NCBI GenBank assembly: GCA_965247055.1
Contig: CBDFGE010000005.1
Coordinates: forward strand, 434,001-498,000
Source of the DNA: CBDFGE01 sp965247055
GTDB taxonomy: Bacteria; Chloroflexota; Dehalococcoidia; Lucifugimonadales; JAGWBF01
Length of the DNA: 64,000 nt
Direction of reading: 5' to 3'
Numbering within the stretch: position 1 is the first letter of the stretch; each line of letters begins with the position of its first letter. Of the stretch, positions 17,204 to 26,432 are shown piece after piece. Position numbers and translations under genes: made by a program. The notes beneath the pieces are model-generated. The model did not search any database. It worked only from the letters and a program-made list of their open reading frames with translations, and was not told the origin of the DNA.

Positions 17204-17458
17204 ATGTCCAAAGAGATGTCCAAGACAAGCGACGAACCCTGTTGGTGTGGTCATCGGAAGCGGTGGCACAACCTGGCAGGAGTATGCCGATGGTGCGCCA
17301 AGATGGAGTTGCGCCATCCGAACTTTAACTTCATGCCCCGCCATGCCTTTGCAACCGAAGTCCCCGAAGAACTGCGCCATCAGGCTGCCGAGGCCGCTGA
17401 CCGGCTCTTGAGAGAGTCCCAGGAGCAGGACGACGTGGAGGGCTACAGTGCTCGCTGA
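17204..17458 (+). CDS. Small Cys/His-rich protein
   Basis: 84 residues. The stretch EPCWCGHRKRWHN with VCRWCAKMELRH supplies C-x-C-x-H and C-x2-C-H-like ligands, which suggests one zinc site. The second half is a charged helix. Family unknown. It begins just inside the island border and its 3' end overlaps the next small frame by 11 bases. Confidence 0.5.
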   Translation: MSKEMSKTSDEPCWCGHRKRWHNLAGVCRWCAKMELRHPNFNFMPRHAFATEVPEELRHQAAEAADRLLRESQEQDDVEGYSAR

Positions 17459-17654
17459 GCCCACGACATGCCCCTGGAAGCGCCCAGGATGGCCGCACGC
17501 GAGTCAGAGACAAGCCCAGCCCAACCCTCCCCCCGCGCGGACACCGGTCCACTACTGCCAGCAGGACCAGAGCGAGTACAAGCGGTTCGAGAAGGATGGC
17601 CGGGTCTGGTACAGCCACAAGACTAGCGATGGGAAGTGGTGCCGCGAGAAGTAG
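17448..17654 (+). CDS. Small hypothetical protein
   Basis: 68 residues from a GTG that overlaps the preceding gene. The proline-rich first half is followed by VHYCQQDQSEYKRFEKDGRVWYSH and WCREK, a pattern of a short beta-hairpin with two Cys and one His. No family recognised. The overlap with the upstream zinc-like gene suggests translation coupling, but coding potential is modest. Confidence 0.4.
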   Translation: MLAEPTTCPWKRPGWPHASQRQAQPNPPPARTPVHYCQQDQSEYKRFEKDGRVWYSHKTSDGKWCREK

Positions 17655-17784
17655 ACCTCCGACCACAGGTGTAGGTCCACGGCAGAGGCTCTGGAAAATC
17701 CGGGGCCTTTGCTTTAGCTACGTTAAGCCCACCTCGGTAATCTAGCCAGGGGCTATTGGTGTTTTCTCCCGCTATTTCGAGGTG

Positions 17785-17790
17785 TATAAT
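17785..17790 (+). promoter_or_regulatory. Possible -10 box of the VOC gene
   Basis: TATAAT 40 bases before the start codon at 17830. The expected -35 position holds only TTTTCT, so this is a weak assignment. Confidence 0.35.
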
Positions 17791-17829
17791 CACGACGTCA
17801 CGGAGCCTAGCAGGCTAAGGAGGGGAGTT

Positions 17830-18339
17830 ATGCCGGCCCTGGGAGTATCCCATGTATCGATCTGCGTAAGCGATCTGGAAAAATCACTGGCGTTCTACCG
17901 GGACCTGCTGGGCTTCCGAATCGTGGGAGAGCATGGCGCTGACGCCACCGTTCCCCCAGTAAGCCTTAGCTGCAAGAACAAGCACTCGGGGAGGGTGAGG
18001 GCGGTCGAGATGGCCTATGGCGAAGGGGACGTCCGTCCACAGATATGGCTGGAGCAGTTCCTCGGCGACCCGCCCGACGGCAAGGGCATAAGGCTGGACC
18101 AGATTGGTGTCACCCATCTGTCCTTTACCGTGCCCAACGTGGAAGAACTCACCAAGGAGCTTATGTCAAAAGGGGTCAAAGCGTCGTCCCCACCCGAGGC
18201 GTTGGCCGACGCGTCGGGTCACTACCATACGGTCTTCCTGCTGGACCCCGATGGGATAATGGTCCAGTTTGACGAGTTCAGTACAAACGATACAAAGATG
18301 CGGTCGATGGTGGAAGAACTGGGCCGCAGAGCTCATTGA
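17830..18339 (+). CDS. VOC-family (glyoxalase/dioxygenase fold) protein
   Basis: 169 residues comprising two beta-alpha-beta-beta-beta halves: VSHVSICVSDLEKSLAFYRDLLGF at the start (His as first metal ligand), QIWLEQFLGDP, then GVTHLSFTVPNVEELTKELMSKG (second His) and FLLDPDGIMVQFDEF (terminal Glu-type ligand region). This is the layout of single-subunit VOC enzymes such as lactoylglutathione lyase-like or methylmalonyl-CoA epimerase-like proteins. The start is set by AGGAGGGGAG before ATG 17830. Island cargo. Confidence 0.82.
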   Translation: MPALGVSHVSICVSDLEKSLAFYRDLLGFRIVGEHGADATVPPVSLSCKNKHSGRVRAVEMAYGEGDVRPQIWLEQFLGDPPDGKGIRLDQIGVTHLSFTVPNVEELTKELMSKGVKASSPPEALADASGHYHTVFLLDPDGIMVQFDEFSTNDTKMRSMVEELGRRAH

Positions 18340-18609
18340 CTACCTCCAGCGTAATTGTCAGATCCCCGTGATCTACAAGAACCCTCACCATCTCGGGTAA
18401 GAAGGCCTTGAACTGCTTGCTGCAAGATCGTCTCAGATCTCCCACCCCTATAGGGTCGCGGTGACCTCTCCTCCATAGACCCGAGAACGCCCTCGACACA
18501 TCCCAGACGGCCCTGGAGCACCTCCAAGGAACCGGCTGCTTTGAAAGCCAGGTCAAGGATGCGGTGAAACACAACAGCCCACCAGCGGAGGCAGCTGTAC
18601 GCTGGACTC
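18340..18609. other. Gap with possible decayed minus-strand gene
   Basis: No intact gene. On the minus strand two overlapping frames give gene-like text (FHRILDLAFKAAGSLEVLQG, and further on FKAFLPEMVRVLVDHGDL), suggesting an old frameshifted gene, but no family could be named. Confidence 0.3.
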
Positions 18610-19230
18610 TTGGCCCCTCTAGTGCTAATGTTCGCAGCCTGTGGTGGGGCGTCTATCTCCACCCCGCTTCCACCCACTCCAACGTCGACTCCGACGCCAG
18701 TCCCCACTGCGACGGTCACGCCAGCACCGACACCGACGGCGACACCACAGCCCATCCTGCCTGCTGAAGGTCAGGCTGTCCCCCCACCAGACATCCAGGC
18801 CACTGTCGCCGCAGCGGTTGCGCAGGAACTGGCCAACCGGCCTACACCCACACCTGTCGTTACTGAAAGGCAGGTAGTAGCGACGTCGACCCCGGGCCCG
18901 ACTCCGACGCCCGTGATAGTGATAGCTACACCGACGCATGGGCCCACGCCCACCCCCATCATTGTTGAACGACTCGTAATAGCTACGCCTACCCCAGGGC
19001 CGACCGCTACGCCTGTAATGGTGGTAGTCACGGCCACACCGACTGTGACCCCAACGCCCACTCCACTTCCCGAGGTTGGGTATGGGGAACCTGATCCGAC
19101 ACTCATGCGAGCGCTGTTTGCACAATCGTTGGGGATACCAGCACGGGGTCGGAACCCGTATGAAAGTTGGCTGGCAGATCAGTGGCGGAACCCAGCGACC
19201 GAGTACGTGCTTTTGTTCATGAGTTTGTAG
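18610..19230 (+). CDS. Thr/Pro-rich lipoprotein
   Basis: 206 residues from a TTG. LAPLVLMFAACGGA has the shape of a lipoprotein signal with lipobox FAAC, although the segment before it is short; the frame is open upstream to a stop near 18565, so the N-terminus may have been trimmed. The body is dominated by TPTPT, PTATP and TPGPTPTP repeats separated by short VIVIA- or VMVVV-type segments, as in cell-surface stalk regions common in Chloroflexota. The last 50 residues are ordinary (DPTLMRALFAQSLGIPARG). No enzymatic domain is seen. Confidence 0.55.
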   Translation: MAPLVLMFAACGGASISTPLPPTPTSTPTPVPTATVTPAPTPTATPQPILPAEGQAVPPPDIQATVAAAVAQELANRPTPTPVVTERQVVATSTPGPTPTPVIVIATPTHGPTPTPIIVERLVIATPTPGPTATPVMVVVTATPTVTPTPTPLPEVGYGEPDPTLMRALFAQSLGIPARGRNPYESWLADQWRNPATEYVLLFMSL

Positions 19231-19433
19231 CTAGGTGCAGCCGGTGTAATGAAACCCCTCCCGAAGGGTGCCCTAAACTCTTTAATTGGGACCACGTTTA
19301 ACGGAATCAGGCCGCTCCAACCGTCTCATATGGAGCGAACGAGTACCTCGCCTTGACAACGGTCGGACGCGGCCCTCACAATTGGAACCGATTCCCTACG
19401 GAGTAGGTCTCAGTAAAGAGGGGTTGAAAGGCG

Positions 19434-20705
19434 ATGTTGAAAATCGGCCATTCGGTAACCCGCCCCGGGAGGGTGTACGGGGACGAGACGGTGACGATCG
19501 ATGTTCCCGAGGAGCTGGAAACGGTTCCAGGGGTCGTGCAAAAGCCCCGGGAGGTGGACTTCTACAGCAGAGAAGACCCCTTGGGGAGTCTCGCCGTCGA
19601 CAATACTGCCAACACGTACTGGCTGTTGTCCGAGTGGGGCGACGAGCAGCGGCTGGAGTTCAAGCTCGACTACGCCATGAACCTGCCCATCATCAAGGAG
19701 TCTCTGGAGAGCGGAGAGGTGGAGCCTACTTCCAGGCCCGAGCCGGGCAAGGACGTCACCGCCGAGATCAAGCGGAAGGCCAAGGAGCTGGGGTTCGGCG
19801 AGGTAGGGATCACCCGGTTTGACAAGCGTTACGTCTACAAACACAAGAAGGACTGGGTCAAGTTCCCCCACGCCATCTGTGTGGCCATGGAGCAGGGCTA
19901 CGAGCCGACCCAGTCGATACCCAGCATGGAGGCGGAGAAGCCGCATTTCGGCACCTACAGGATAATGGGCGCCAAGGCCCTGGACCTGGCGGACCTCATC
20001 CGCAGCCTGGGATATCATGCGCAGGTCCACAGCTCCCAGGACAACACAGCGCCCTACATACCCATGTTCGTCGAGGCCGGCCTGGGCCAGCTTGGGGCCA
20101 ACGGCCAGCTCCTTTCTCCCCATTTCGGCTCCCGGGCCAGGATCATGGTGATCTCCACCGACGCGCAGGTCACCTACGACCAGCCCGTTGACTACGGCAT
20201 CCACGCCTTCTGCTCCATCTGCCAGGTGTGTGTCAACCGGTGTCCCGGCCGGGCCCTGATGAGAGAGAAGGTGTGGTGGAGGGGCGTCCAGAAGCACAAG
20301 CTGATTTACAAGCGTTGCCACCCGGTGATGGCCAGGTACATGAGCTGCGGCGTGTGCATGAAGGTGTGTCCAGTCCAGAGGTATGGCATGAAGGCGGTGA
20401 TGGACCACTACGTGGGGACCGGCCAGGTGCTGGGCAAGGGTACCCATATGCTGGAAGGGTACTCGATGCAGGGCCTGGGCTACTTCGGGCCCGGCGAGCT
20501 ACCCCATTTCTCCAACGACTTTTTTCAGACACCCCACGGCAAGAATGAGGACGTGCTCTTCGAGGAGCTCAAGGATAGGATAAAGGCAGGCCAGGTCCCC
20601 GATGGCCCCCAGGGCGACGCGGTCCTCAAGGAGTTCAAACAGAAGGTAACGAAATACGTGCTGGCACCCGAGAGGGACCTGCCAGACCCTGCGGCTTTAG
20701 GATAG
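19434..20705 (+). CDS. Reductive dehalogenase-like / QueG-like cobalamin-Fe-S protein
   Basis: 423 residues. Two ferredoxin-type clusters are visible near the middle: CSICQVCVNRCPG and, further on, a lone Cys (KRCHP) with CGVCMKVCP. Before them lies the cobalamin-binding-type domain with YHAQVHSSQDNTAPYIPMFVEAGLGQLG (read in parts), the AGLGxLG motif shared by reductive dehalogenases and epoxyqueuosine reductases. The N-terminus has no twin-arginine signal and there is no small membrane-anchor gene, so it is a cytoplasmic enzyme, unlike respiratory RdhA. The 130-residue N-terminal extension and C-terminal part are longer than in QueG. AAAGGCG precedes the ATG. Confidence 0.75.
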   Translation: MLKIGHSVTRPGRVYGDETVTIDVPEELETVPGVVQKPREVDFYSREDPLGSLAVDNTANTYWLLSEWGDEQRLEFKLDYAMNLPIIKESLESGEVEPTSRPEPGKDVTAEIKRKAKELGFGEVGITRFDKRYVYKHKKDWVKFPHAICVAMEQGYEPTQSIPSMEAEKPHFGTYRIMGAKALDLADLIRSLGYHAQVHSSQDNTAPYIPMFVEAGLGQLGANGQLLSPHFGSRARIMVISTDAQVTYDQPVDYGIHAFCSICQVCVNRCPGRALMREKVWWRGVQKHKLIYKRCHPVMARYMSCGVCMKVCPVQRYGMKAVMDHYVGTGQVLGKGTHMLEGYSMQGLGYFGPGELPHFSNDFFQTPHGKNEDVLFEELKDRIKAGQVPDGPQGDAVLKEFKQKVTKYVLAPERDLPDPAALG

Positions 20706-20961
20706 AGGGTCATCTAGGAGGGTGGGCTGGTACCAGGGAACGATGGTACACGCTACAACAGGGACATAAGCCTTAATAGCATCCTCGCTATTCGTCCAGC
20801 GCGTCCCCATCACCAACATCGTCCCCAATACACTATGGCATACCAACAGGCTTACTTTCGGGCTCCACAGGCGTCCCGTCAGACTGCGTGAACACGTTGC
20901 CCGTGTTCTGCCATGCTTCTGCAGCGGCGAGACCCTGCTCGAATCTGACGACCTCGGACCG

Positions 20962-21834
20962 CTAATCTCCTAAGAAGTCTTCTACGACCCGAATGCATTC
21001 ACCGGGTTGCTCCAGATGCAGCAGATGCCCCGCTTCTATTTCCACCAGTTCACAATTAGGTATAGCATCCCGGGTCCTGCGAGCTATATCGGGGGTCTGC
21101 AGGTCGCTCAGGGTGCCATGGATCAGAAGTGTGGGACACTGGATATTGGGCAGTATATCCCAAGTGGGCTGAGAAATGGGCCTCCCATGCCCAGTGCCTC
21201 TTTGCCCTTGCTCTACCAGCGCGTGGGCAATGGTGGAAGCCCACTGCTCGTTGATAAGCTGGTGGAAACTGGTCTGGAGAACGATGTCCATCGCTTCGCT
21301 ACCTAGCCTGGAAAAGCGGTCGAACTTTCTCAGCCAGGTCTCGGCCTCAGAAAGGGTATTGAAGACCTCAGGACGCTCCTTTATGGGGTCCCCAGTCGGA
21401 GGCCTGGCCGTCTCGCCGCCAACGTCAACCAGGATCATGCGCTCTATCTGCTCTGGATACATGGCGGCATAGGACATGCCGATCTTGCCACCCATCGATT
21501 GGCCCACATAGATGAGTTTGTCCAGACCTATCTGTACAGTGAGGTCACGGAAGTCCTGCACATAGTCCTCAGTGTCATATTTACCGTCGGGGGAGTAATC
21601 GCTCTTACCCCTACCTCTGGCGGTAACAGCCACAACGTGATACCTATCCCGAAATGCAGGGGCAACGAGGTCCCAGTAAGCGGCGTTGGCCACGGCCCCG
21701 TGGGCCAGGAACATGTGGGGCAGGTGAGGATTCCCCCAATCGGCGTAGTGGATGCGAAGCCCGTTCACCTTCGTGCGGTGCTCGGTGTACCGTTTTTCTC
21801 GGACCTGCACTGCAAGCCTCCCTGCTATTGGCAA
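20962..21834 (-). CDS. Alpha/beta hydrolase
   Basis: 290 residues with the full catalytic set: oxyanion region HGAVANAAYW, nucleophile Ser113 in GQSMGG, Asp in HGTLSDLQTP and His in EAGHLLHLEQPGE near the end. Typical of carboxylesterase, epoxide-hydrolase-like or 3-oxoadipate enol-lactonase-like enzymes. The substrate is unknown. It is isolated: 256 bases on the left and 284 on the right hold no intact gene. Start could be Met1 or a later site near KRYTEHR. Confidence 0.85.
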   Translation of the reverse strand: MPIAGRLAVQVREKRYTEHRTKVNGLRIHYADWGNPHLPHMFLAHGAVANAAYWDLVAPAFRDRYHVVAVTARGRGKSDYSPDGKYDTEDYVQDFRDLTVQIGLDKLIYVGQSMGGKIGMSYAAMYPEQIERMILVDVGGETARPPTGDPIKERPEVFNTLSEAETWLRKFDRFSRLGSEAMDIVLQTSFHQLINEQWASTIAHALVEQGQRGTGHGRPISQPTWDILPNIQCPTLLIHGTLSDLQTPDIARRTRDAIPNCELVEIEAGHLLHLEQPGECIRVVEDFLGD

Positions 21835-22118
21835 AGTCTACGGGATGGATCCTTACTTACATAATCAAGGGTCCCCTCCGTGGGTGGTAGTCTAGGAGCA
21901 TCTTTCGCGCGTGTCAACCGGGTTCCTCTCGTATGCTTCCAGGGCTCCGCCTTTTCCCGCCTCGCCACCTTACCCTGCCGGATCAGCTCCTGTAGGAACA
22001 GTTCAGAACAGCTTTGAGCCCTCCTTCCCTGCCTCCAACGTTGCAGGCCCTGAACCAGCTAGGCTGCACCGTCCACAACGGTCCGTAGGAGGCCCTGCAC
22101 TCTGACTCCCTGGAACCG

Positions 22119-22433
22119 CTAGGGTCCATTGTCCGACACTGGCGGGGGGTCAAGGTCAACGTTACCAACAAGCTCGGCTTCCAAAACCCGGCTATCAAGT
22201 ATCGTCTCGACCCAACGTATCTCGATAGGTTCACCGTCTCGCCAGTAGACTTCATGCCGGTCGGGAAACATCCTTAAGTGCTTCCCCACGAGCTCTAACG
22301 CCTTGACCGCCACGTGGCCGTCCAGACTGTGGCCCAACTGCCACAGGCGACACAGCACCATATCCGACGTGATCTGAGTCCGTTCGGCCCGCTCATTACT
22401 GGGCTTGTGCTCGTGAGGCTGTTGCGCCAGTCG
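22119..22433 (-). pseudogene. Terminase small subunit, C-terminal remnant
   Basis: The frame has no good start. It reads ERAERTQITSDMVLCRLWQLG, then VAVKALELVGKHLRMFPDRHE and GEPIEIRWVETI. RTQIT-x-D-x-VL and KALELLGKHLGMF are the known C-terminal pattern of phage terminase small subunits (Terminase_2). The N-terminal DNA-binding part is missing. A second, shorter copy of the tail lies at 23357-23484. Confidence 0.55.
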
Positions 22434-22486
22434 GTGCCCTCAGCATCAGCGGAGGAGTAACCGCCTTGGTTGTGGTAGCAAGCTCG

Positions 22487-23185
22487 CTAGCCGGAAGTGA
22501 CAGCCCAGAGCGGGACCTCCCGCACTCCTCGAGGCGAGAGCGCGTAGATACCGTTCGAGGGTCTATCGAACCAGCCGTAGACGTCTCGGTACAGGATGTC
22601 CCTGGCCTTTAGGTCTCCAATCGCGGTAGCGACCTGAGAGGCTTTAGTAGGACCCTTGGTCTGAAGGAACAACGCGATCTCTAGCGCCCGCTGACGATAC
22701 GCCGTCATGATGCCGTTCCGGACGGATGCCCCGCCGAGGTTTGGGTCGCCAACCCGCCTCACGAATTCGCCGAGTAACAATTCTCGCCGTCTCCTGGACC
22801 GACCGGGCCGGTACTCTCCAGGATCGAGGACAGCGTCGACGCCGTGTCGCTCGACGCCGGGATCGATCACCAGCAGTCCCAGACCGAGCATCCTGAGCAG
22901 CTTCACGATCTGCCGCCTCCGCCTCCTTAGGTTATGGTTCCCGACCGGTACCCCGACATACACCTTCGAGGTGACGGCAAGCCTTTCGACCGCCTGCAGT
23001 ACGAGCTCGAGATTCAACGACAGCTTCAACTCGACGACAACCAGCTCTTCATCACCACGCACGGCGGTGACGTCGCAGTCCTCCACCTCGCCCTTGACCT
23101 CGTAGCTTTGCGACTCCAGGAACCGCTTCACAGGAAGATACAGGTCTGATTCGCTCAGGCGTTTTGTCGTTCCCTTGGTTATCAT
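22487..23185 (-). CDS. DUF2161-like PD-(D/E)XK nuclease-fold protein
   Basis: 232 residues. The first 70 carry the nuclease core: SDLYLPVKRFLESQSYEVKGE, then EDCDVTAVRGDEELVVVELKLSLN, giving D-x(n)-E-x-K. Further on are SKVYVGVPVG, RRRRRQIVKLLRMLGLGLLVI and a C-terminal winged-helix-like part (QTKGPTKASQVATAIG, YGWFDRPSNGIYALSPRG). This architecture fits DUF2161. Its role is unknown; phage-island location is compatible with DNA processing or defence. Confidence 0.65.
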   Translation of the reverse strand: MITKGTTKRLSESDLYLPVKRFLESQSYEVKGEVEDCDVTAVRGDEELVVVELKLSLNLELVLQAVERLAVTSKVYVGVPVGNHNLRRRRRQIVKLLRMLGLGLLVIDPGVERHGVDAVLDPGEYRPGRSRRRRELLLGEFVRRVGDPNLGGASVRNGIMTAYRQRALEIALFLQTKGPTKASQVATAIGDLKARDILYRDVYGWFDRPSNGIYALSPRGVREVPLWAVTSG

Positions 23186-23356
23186 AAGGATCTATCCTGA
23201 TCCAAGCATTGCTGCCGTCATTGTAGTCCTCGTGACATGGCCTATTAAAGCCTTCGGCTCCTTGGGTGAGAAGAGCTGGAATCAGGGCAAGCCATAGTCA
23301 AAATGAACTAGGTGCGGCCGGTTTAAGCTGAGACCGTCCAGGCTCACATACCTGCG

Positions 23357-23484
23357 TCATAGCGACTCCTCGGATTCAAGGGCCTCTGGCTTCCCGGAAC
23401 CGCCACGATCCAAGATAGTCTCGACCCAGCGTATCTCGATGGCATCACCAGCCCTACCAGCATGGATAGCCGTCAATCTCTGTC
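23357..23484 (-). pseudogene. Second terminase-small-subunit tail fragment
   Basis: Reads AGDAIEIRWVETILDRGG and ends LESEESL before TGA (23357-23359). The part IEIRWVETILD is shared with the fragment at 22119-22433, so two related terS genes or a duplicated gene decayed here. Confidence 0.45.
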
Positions 23485-23613
23485 AACGAGGCTTATAGAG
23501 GGGCTGCCCCACCCTAAGGCGGTGTACCCACAGGGAGTGTAAAATGGGAAGCAGCGCGAGGACTCTTCTATTGGCCCAGGTGTCGGCCTGGCGCAAGCTA
23601 GGAAGGGTGCTCA

Positions 23614-23853
23614 ATGTCCAACGCACGAGAGTCGGAAATTCAACGTGCTGCAATGACACCGTCGCCACAACCAAAAAGTAGCATGCCAATAGTTATACTG
23701 CTGGTGTTTCTATTGCTTTTCGGCGCTGCCGCGGTTGGTATCACCACGTATCTGGGGTTGGCAGGGTTCGCCAAGGGTGATGATTTTGTGTCTGCCTTGG
23801 GTGCATTGCTGGATTTATTCAGCATCCCTTTCTTGGCTGGAGAAATATTACGA
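23614..23853 (+). pseudogene. Membrane protein cut by IS256
   Basis: Starts at ATG 23614 behind AGGAAGG and encodes 80 residues before the IS256 border: a short Ser/Pro-rich head, a strong transmembrane helix (MPIVILLVFLLLFGAAAVGI) and a second hydrophobic stretch (LGALLDLFSIPFLAGEIL). The frame then enters the IS end and stops. The C-terminal part is not found in the window. Confidence 0.55.
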
Positions 23854-24072
23854 GGTCACGTCCCATAGAGTGGTGTAAGAGTACGTCATCCTGTTGATAT
23901 CGTCTAGGCCGCTGCCTCTGCGAGTTCGGCTCTGGGTAGAGCTTCGTTGGAGGTGGTTACCTCCTGTGTCATGTATCGACGGCCGACGGCCAGTGAGGTG
24001 GACCCCAAAATTCGGACAGGTGGCTAAGAGAGAGTCCCGCTCCTAAAATAGGACGGAAACAAGGAGCAGGAC

Positions 24073-24357
24073 ATGAAGCAAACACGTAAGAAGCACAGCC
24101 CAGTCTTCAAGGCCAAAGTGGCTTTGGCCGCGCTCCAGGGGGAGCACACCATTGCAGAGCTGGCCAGCCGGTTTGAAGTCCACCCGAGCCAGATCCATGC
24201 CTGGAAGAAGGCCTTGACTCAGGGGGCGCCGCACCTCTTTGAAAATGGTGGTGGACGCCAGGAGAAGGACCAAGAGGTTCTCACTGCCCAGCTCTACCAA
24301 CAGATTGGGCAGCTCAAGGTGGAACGGGATTTTTTGTCACGGAGCTTCGGGTTGTGA
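24073..24357 (+). CDS. IS3-family OrfA (copy B)
   Basis: 94 residues, HTH plus leucine-rich helix, identical in plan to the other copies. The frame ends just after the slippery heptamer T TTT TTG (24330-24336), where a -1 shift would join it to OrfB. Confidence 0.9.
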   Translation: MKQTRKKHSPVFKAKVALAALQGEHTIAELASRFEVHPSQIHAWKKALTQGAPHLFENGGGRQEKDQEVLTAQLYQQIGQLKVERDFLSRSFGL

Positions 24358-25289
24358 GCCGGTCCCAACGCCGGGCCATGATTGACCGAGAAGAACCGAA
24401 GCTGTCTCTGGTGCGCCAGTGCGCCTTGCTGGGTATCAGCCGCTCCTCGTTGTACTACCTGCCAACCGAGGCCGGCGCCGAGGACTTGGAGTTGATGGCC
24501 CTCATAGACCAACAGTACCTGAAGACACCTTTCTACGGCTCCAGAAGGATGACTGCCTGGCTCAGCAATCACGGACACCAGGTCAACCGCAAGCGGGTCC
24601 GCCGGCTGATGCAGCTGATAGGCCTGGAGGCCATCTACCGGCGTCCCAACACCAGCAAGCCAAACCCAGGGCATAAGGTCTATCCGTACTTGCTCAGGGG
24701 GCTGGAGATCAACCGGGTCAACCAGGTGTGGGCCACCGACATCACCTACATACCCATGGCTCGGGGTTTCCTCTACTTGGTGGCCATCATGGACTGGCAC
24801 AGCCGCTACGTGCTGGCCTGGCGGCTGTCCAACACCCTGGAGGTAGACTTCTGTGTTGCGGCTCTGGAAGAGGCCTTGAGCAAGGGTCGGCCACAGATCT
24901 TCAACACCGACCAGGGCAGCCAGTTCACCAGCGAGGCCTTCACCAGCATGCTGCTGGCGCAAGGCGTTCAAGTGAGCATGGACGGCAGGGGCCGGTGCAT
25001 GGACAACGTCTTCGTGGAACGGCTGTGGCGCAGCATCAAGTACGAGGAGGTGTACCTGAAGGCATACCAAAATGGGACTGAGGCCAGAAAGGGGATTGGG
25101 GCTTATCTGGCCTTCTACAACCAAGAGCGGCCCCATCAAGCCCTGGGCTATCGGTCACCGGGTCAGGTGTTCCATGCAGTGAGCCCACAAAGGTGTTTAC
25201 TGGAACATCCACGAGCCTTACCATCGGATGAAGGTTTACAAGACACCCCAGCGGTAGACTCTCTTATTTTAGCCTCACCGCTGTCCTGA
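24354..25289 (+). CDS. IS3-family OrfB transposase (copy B)
   Basis: 311 residues, DDE core as in copy A (WATDITYIP, NTDQGSQFTS, FVERLWRSIK). Overlaps orfA by 4 bases in the -1 frame. Confidence 0.9.
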   Translation: MSRSQRRAMIDREEPKLSLVRQCALLGISRSSLYYLPTEAGAEDLELMALIDQQYLKTPFYGSRRMTAWLSNHGHQVNRKRVRRLMQLIGLEAIYRRPNTSKPNPGHKVYPYLLRGLEINRVNQVWATDITYIPMARGFLYLVAIMDWHSRYVLAWRLSNTLEVDFCVAALEEALSKGRPQIFNTDQGSQFTSEAFTSMLLAQGVQVSMDGRGRCMDNVFVERLWRSIKYEEVYLKAYQNGTEARKGIGAYLAFYNQERPHQALGYRSPGQVFHAVSPQRCLLEHPRALPSDEGLQDTPAVDSLILASPLS

Positions 25290-25306
25290 TCATGGGGTCC
25301 ACTTGA

Positions 25307-26432
25307 CCACTCGTCGTGCTGCTCAGCTAGGACGGCGCCGACCAGGCGACGGACAGCTGGGCGGTTAGGGAAGATGCCCACCACATCGGTGCGGCGCCGT
25401 ATCTCCTTGTTGAGACGCTCCAGGGGGTTGTTGGACCAGATCTTCTTCCAGTGGGCGACGGGGAAGCTGGAGAAGGCCAGGACGTCGGGTCCAGCCTCGT
25501 CCAGTCGAGAGGCGCCCTGTGGGAACGGGTCCTGGAGCTGAGCAATCACCCGCTCGAGTTGGGCATGCACCTCCTGAGGGGACGGCTGCTGGTAGATGGT
25601 GCGTACCATGGTGGCCACCCAGGGCTGAGCGCTCCTGGGGACCCGAGTGAGCAGGTTGGTCATGAAGTGGGTGCGGCACCGCTGCCAACTGGCCCCACCG
25701 AAGACAGTTGCGATGGCATCCCTGAGTCCCTGATGAGCGTCCGATACCACCAGTTCCACCCCGCCGAGGCCCCTGGCGACCAGTGAGCGCAGGAAGGCCA
25801 GCCAGAAGGCGTCGTCTTCACTGGTACCCACGTCCATCCCAACGATCTCACGCTTGCCCTCGCTATTGACCGCCGTCGCCACCACCACGCTGACGTTGAC
25901 TATCCTACCGGCCTCTCTGACCTTCTGGGTTAGTGCGTCCAGCCACAGGTAGGGATATGATCCGCCGTCCAGCGGCCGACCCAGGAAGCTCTCCACCACC
26001 CCGTCCAGCTCCTGGCAGATACGCGACACTTGGCTCTTTGAGATACCCTCGCACCCAAGAGCCTTGACCAGATCATCCACTCGCCTCGTCCAATACACCC
26101 TCCACATACGCCTGCTGGATCACCGCCAGCAGAGCTCGCTCGCTGCGACGCCGTGGCTCCAGCAGGCTCGGAAAGTAGCTTCCCTCTCTGAGCTTGGGTA
26201 TCTGCAACTCCATGGTCCCTACGCGAGTGTCCCATGCTCGAGACCGGTACCCGTTGCGCTGGGTCACCCGCTCAGGGTTGCGTTCTCCATACCCAGCACC
26301 GGTCCTCGATGACACATCAGCCTCCATGATCTCCTCGACCAGCACTCTCAGTGCCTCTCGTAGAAAGTCCACGTCACCGTCGACTCCCCTCTTGCGCATT
26401 AGCTCAAGCAGGTCCATCCTTTCCTTGACCAC
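25307..26432 (-). pseudogene. IS256-family transposase (copy 2), frameshifted and interrupted
   Basis: Starts at GTG 26432. It carries the same TATTGG lesion as copy 1 (about 26091), and its last 30 codons are cut off by IS3 copy B after QHDEW. Catalytic regions are present (NNPLERLNKE form; SEDDAFW form). Confidence 0.85.

Larger units (their letters stand above)
23994..25306 (+). mobile_element. IS3-family element, copy B (complete, 1313 bp)
   Basis: Ends: TGAGGTGGACCCCAAAATTC on the left and, read inward from the right, TCAAGTGGACCCCATGATCA. Inserted near the 3' end of the IS256 copy 2 transposase. Both reading frames are intact. Confidence 0.9.

Noticed and set aside
18700..19070. Possible CRISPR-like or tandem repeat array
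   Set aside because: The periodicity comes from TPTPT/PGPTPTP codons of the lipoprotein; units vary in length and there are no spacers.
23994..25306. Composite transposon bounded by IS3 copies carrying cargo
   Set aside because: The copies are unequally oriented, have mismatched target repeats and lie inside IS256 or broken genes; independent insertions plus recombination explain the layout better.
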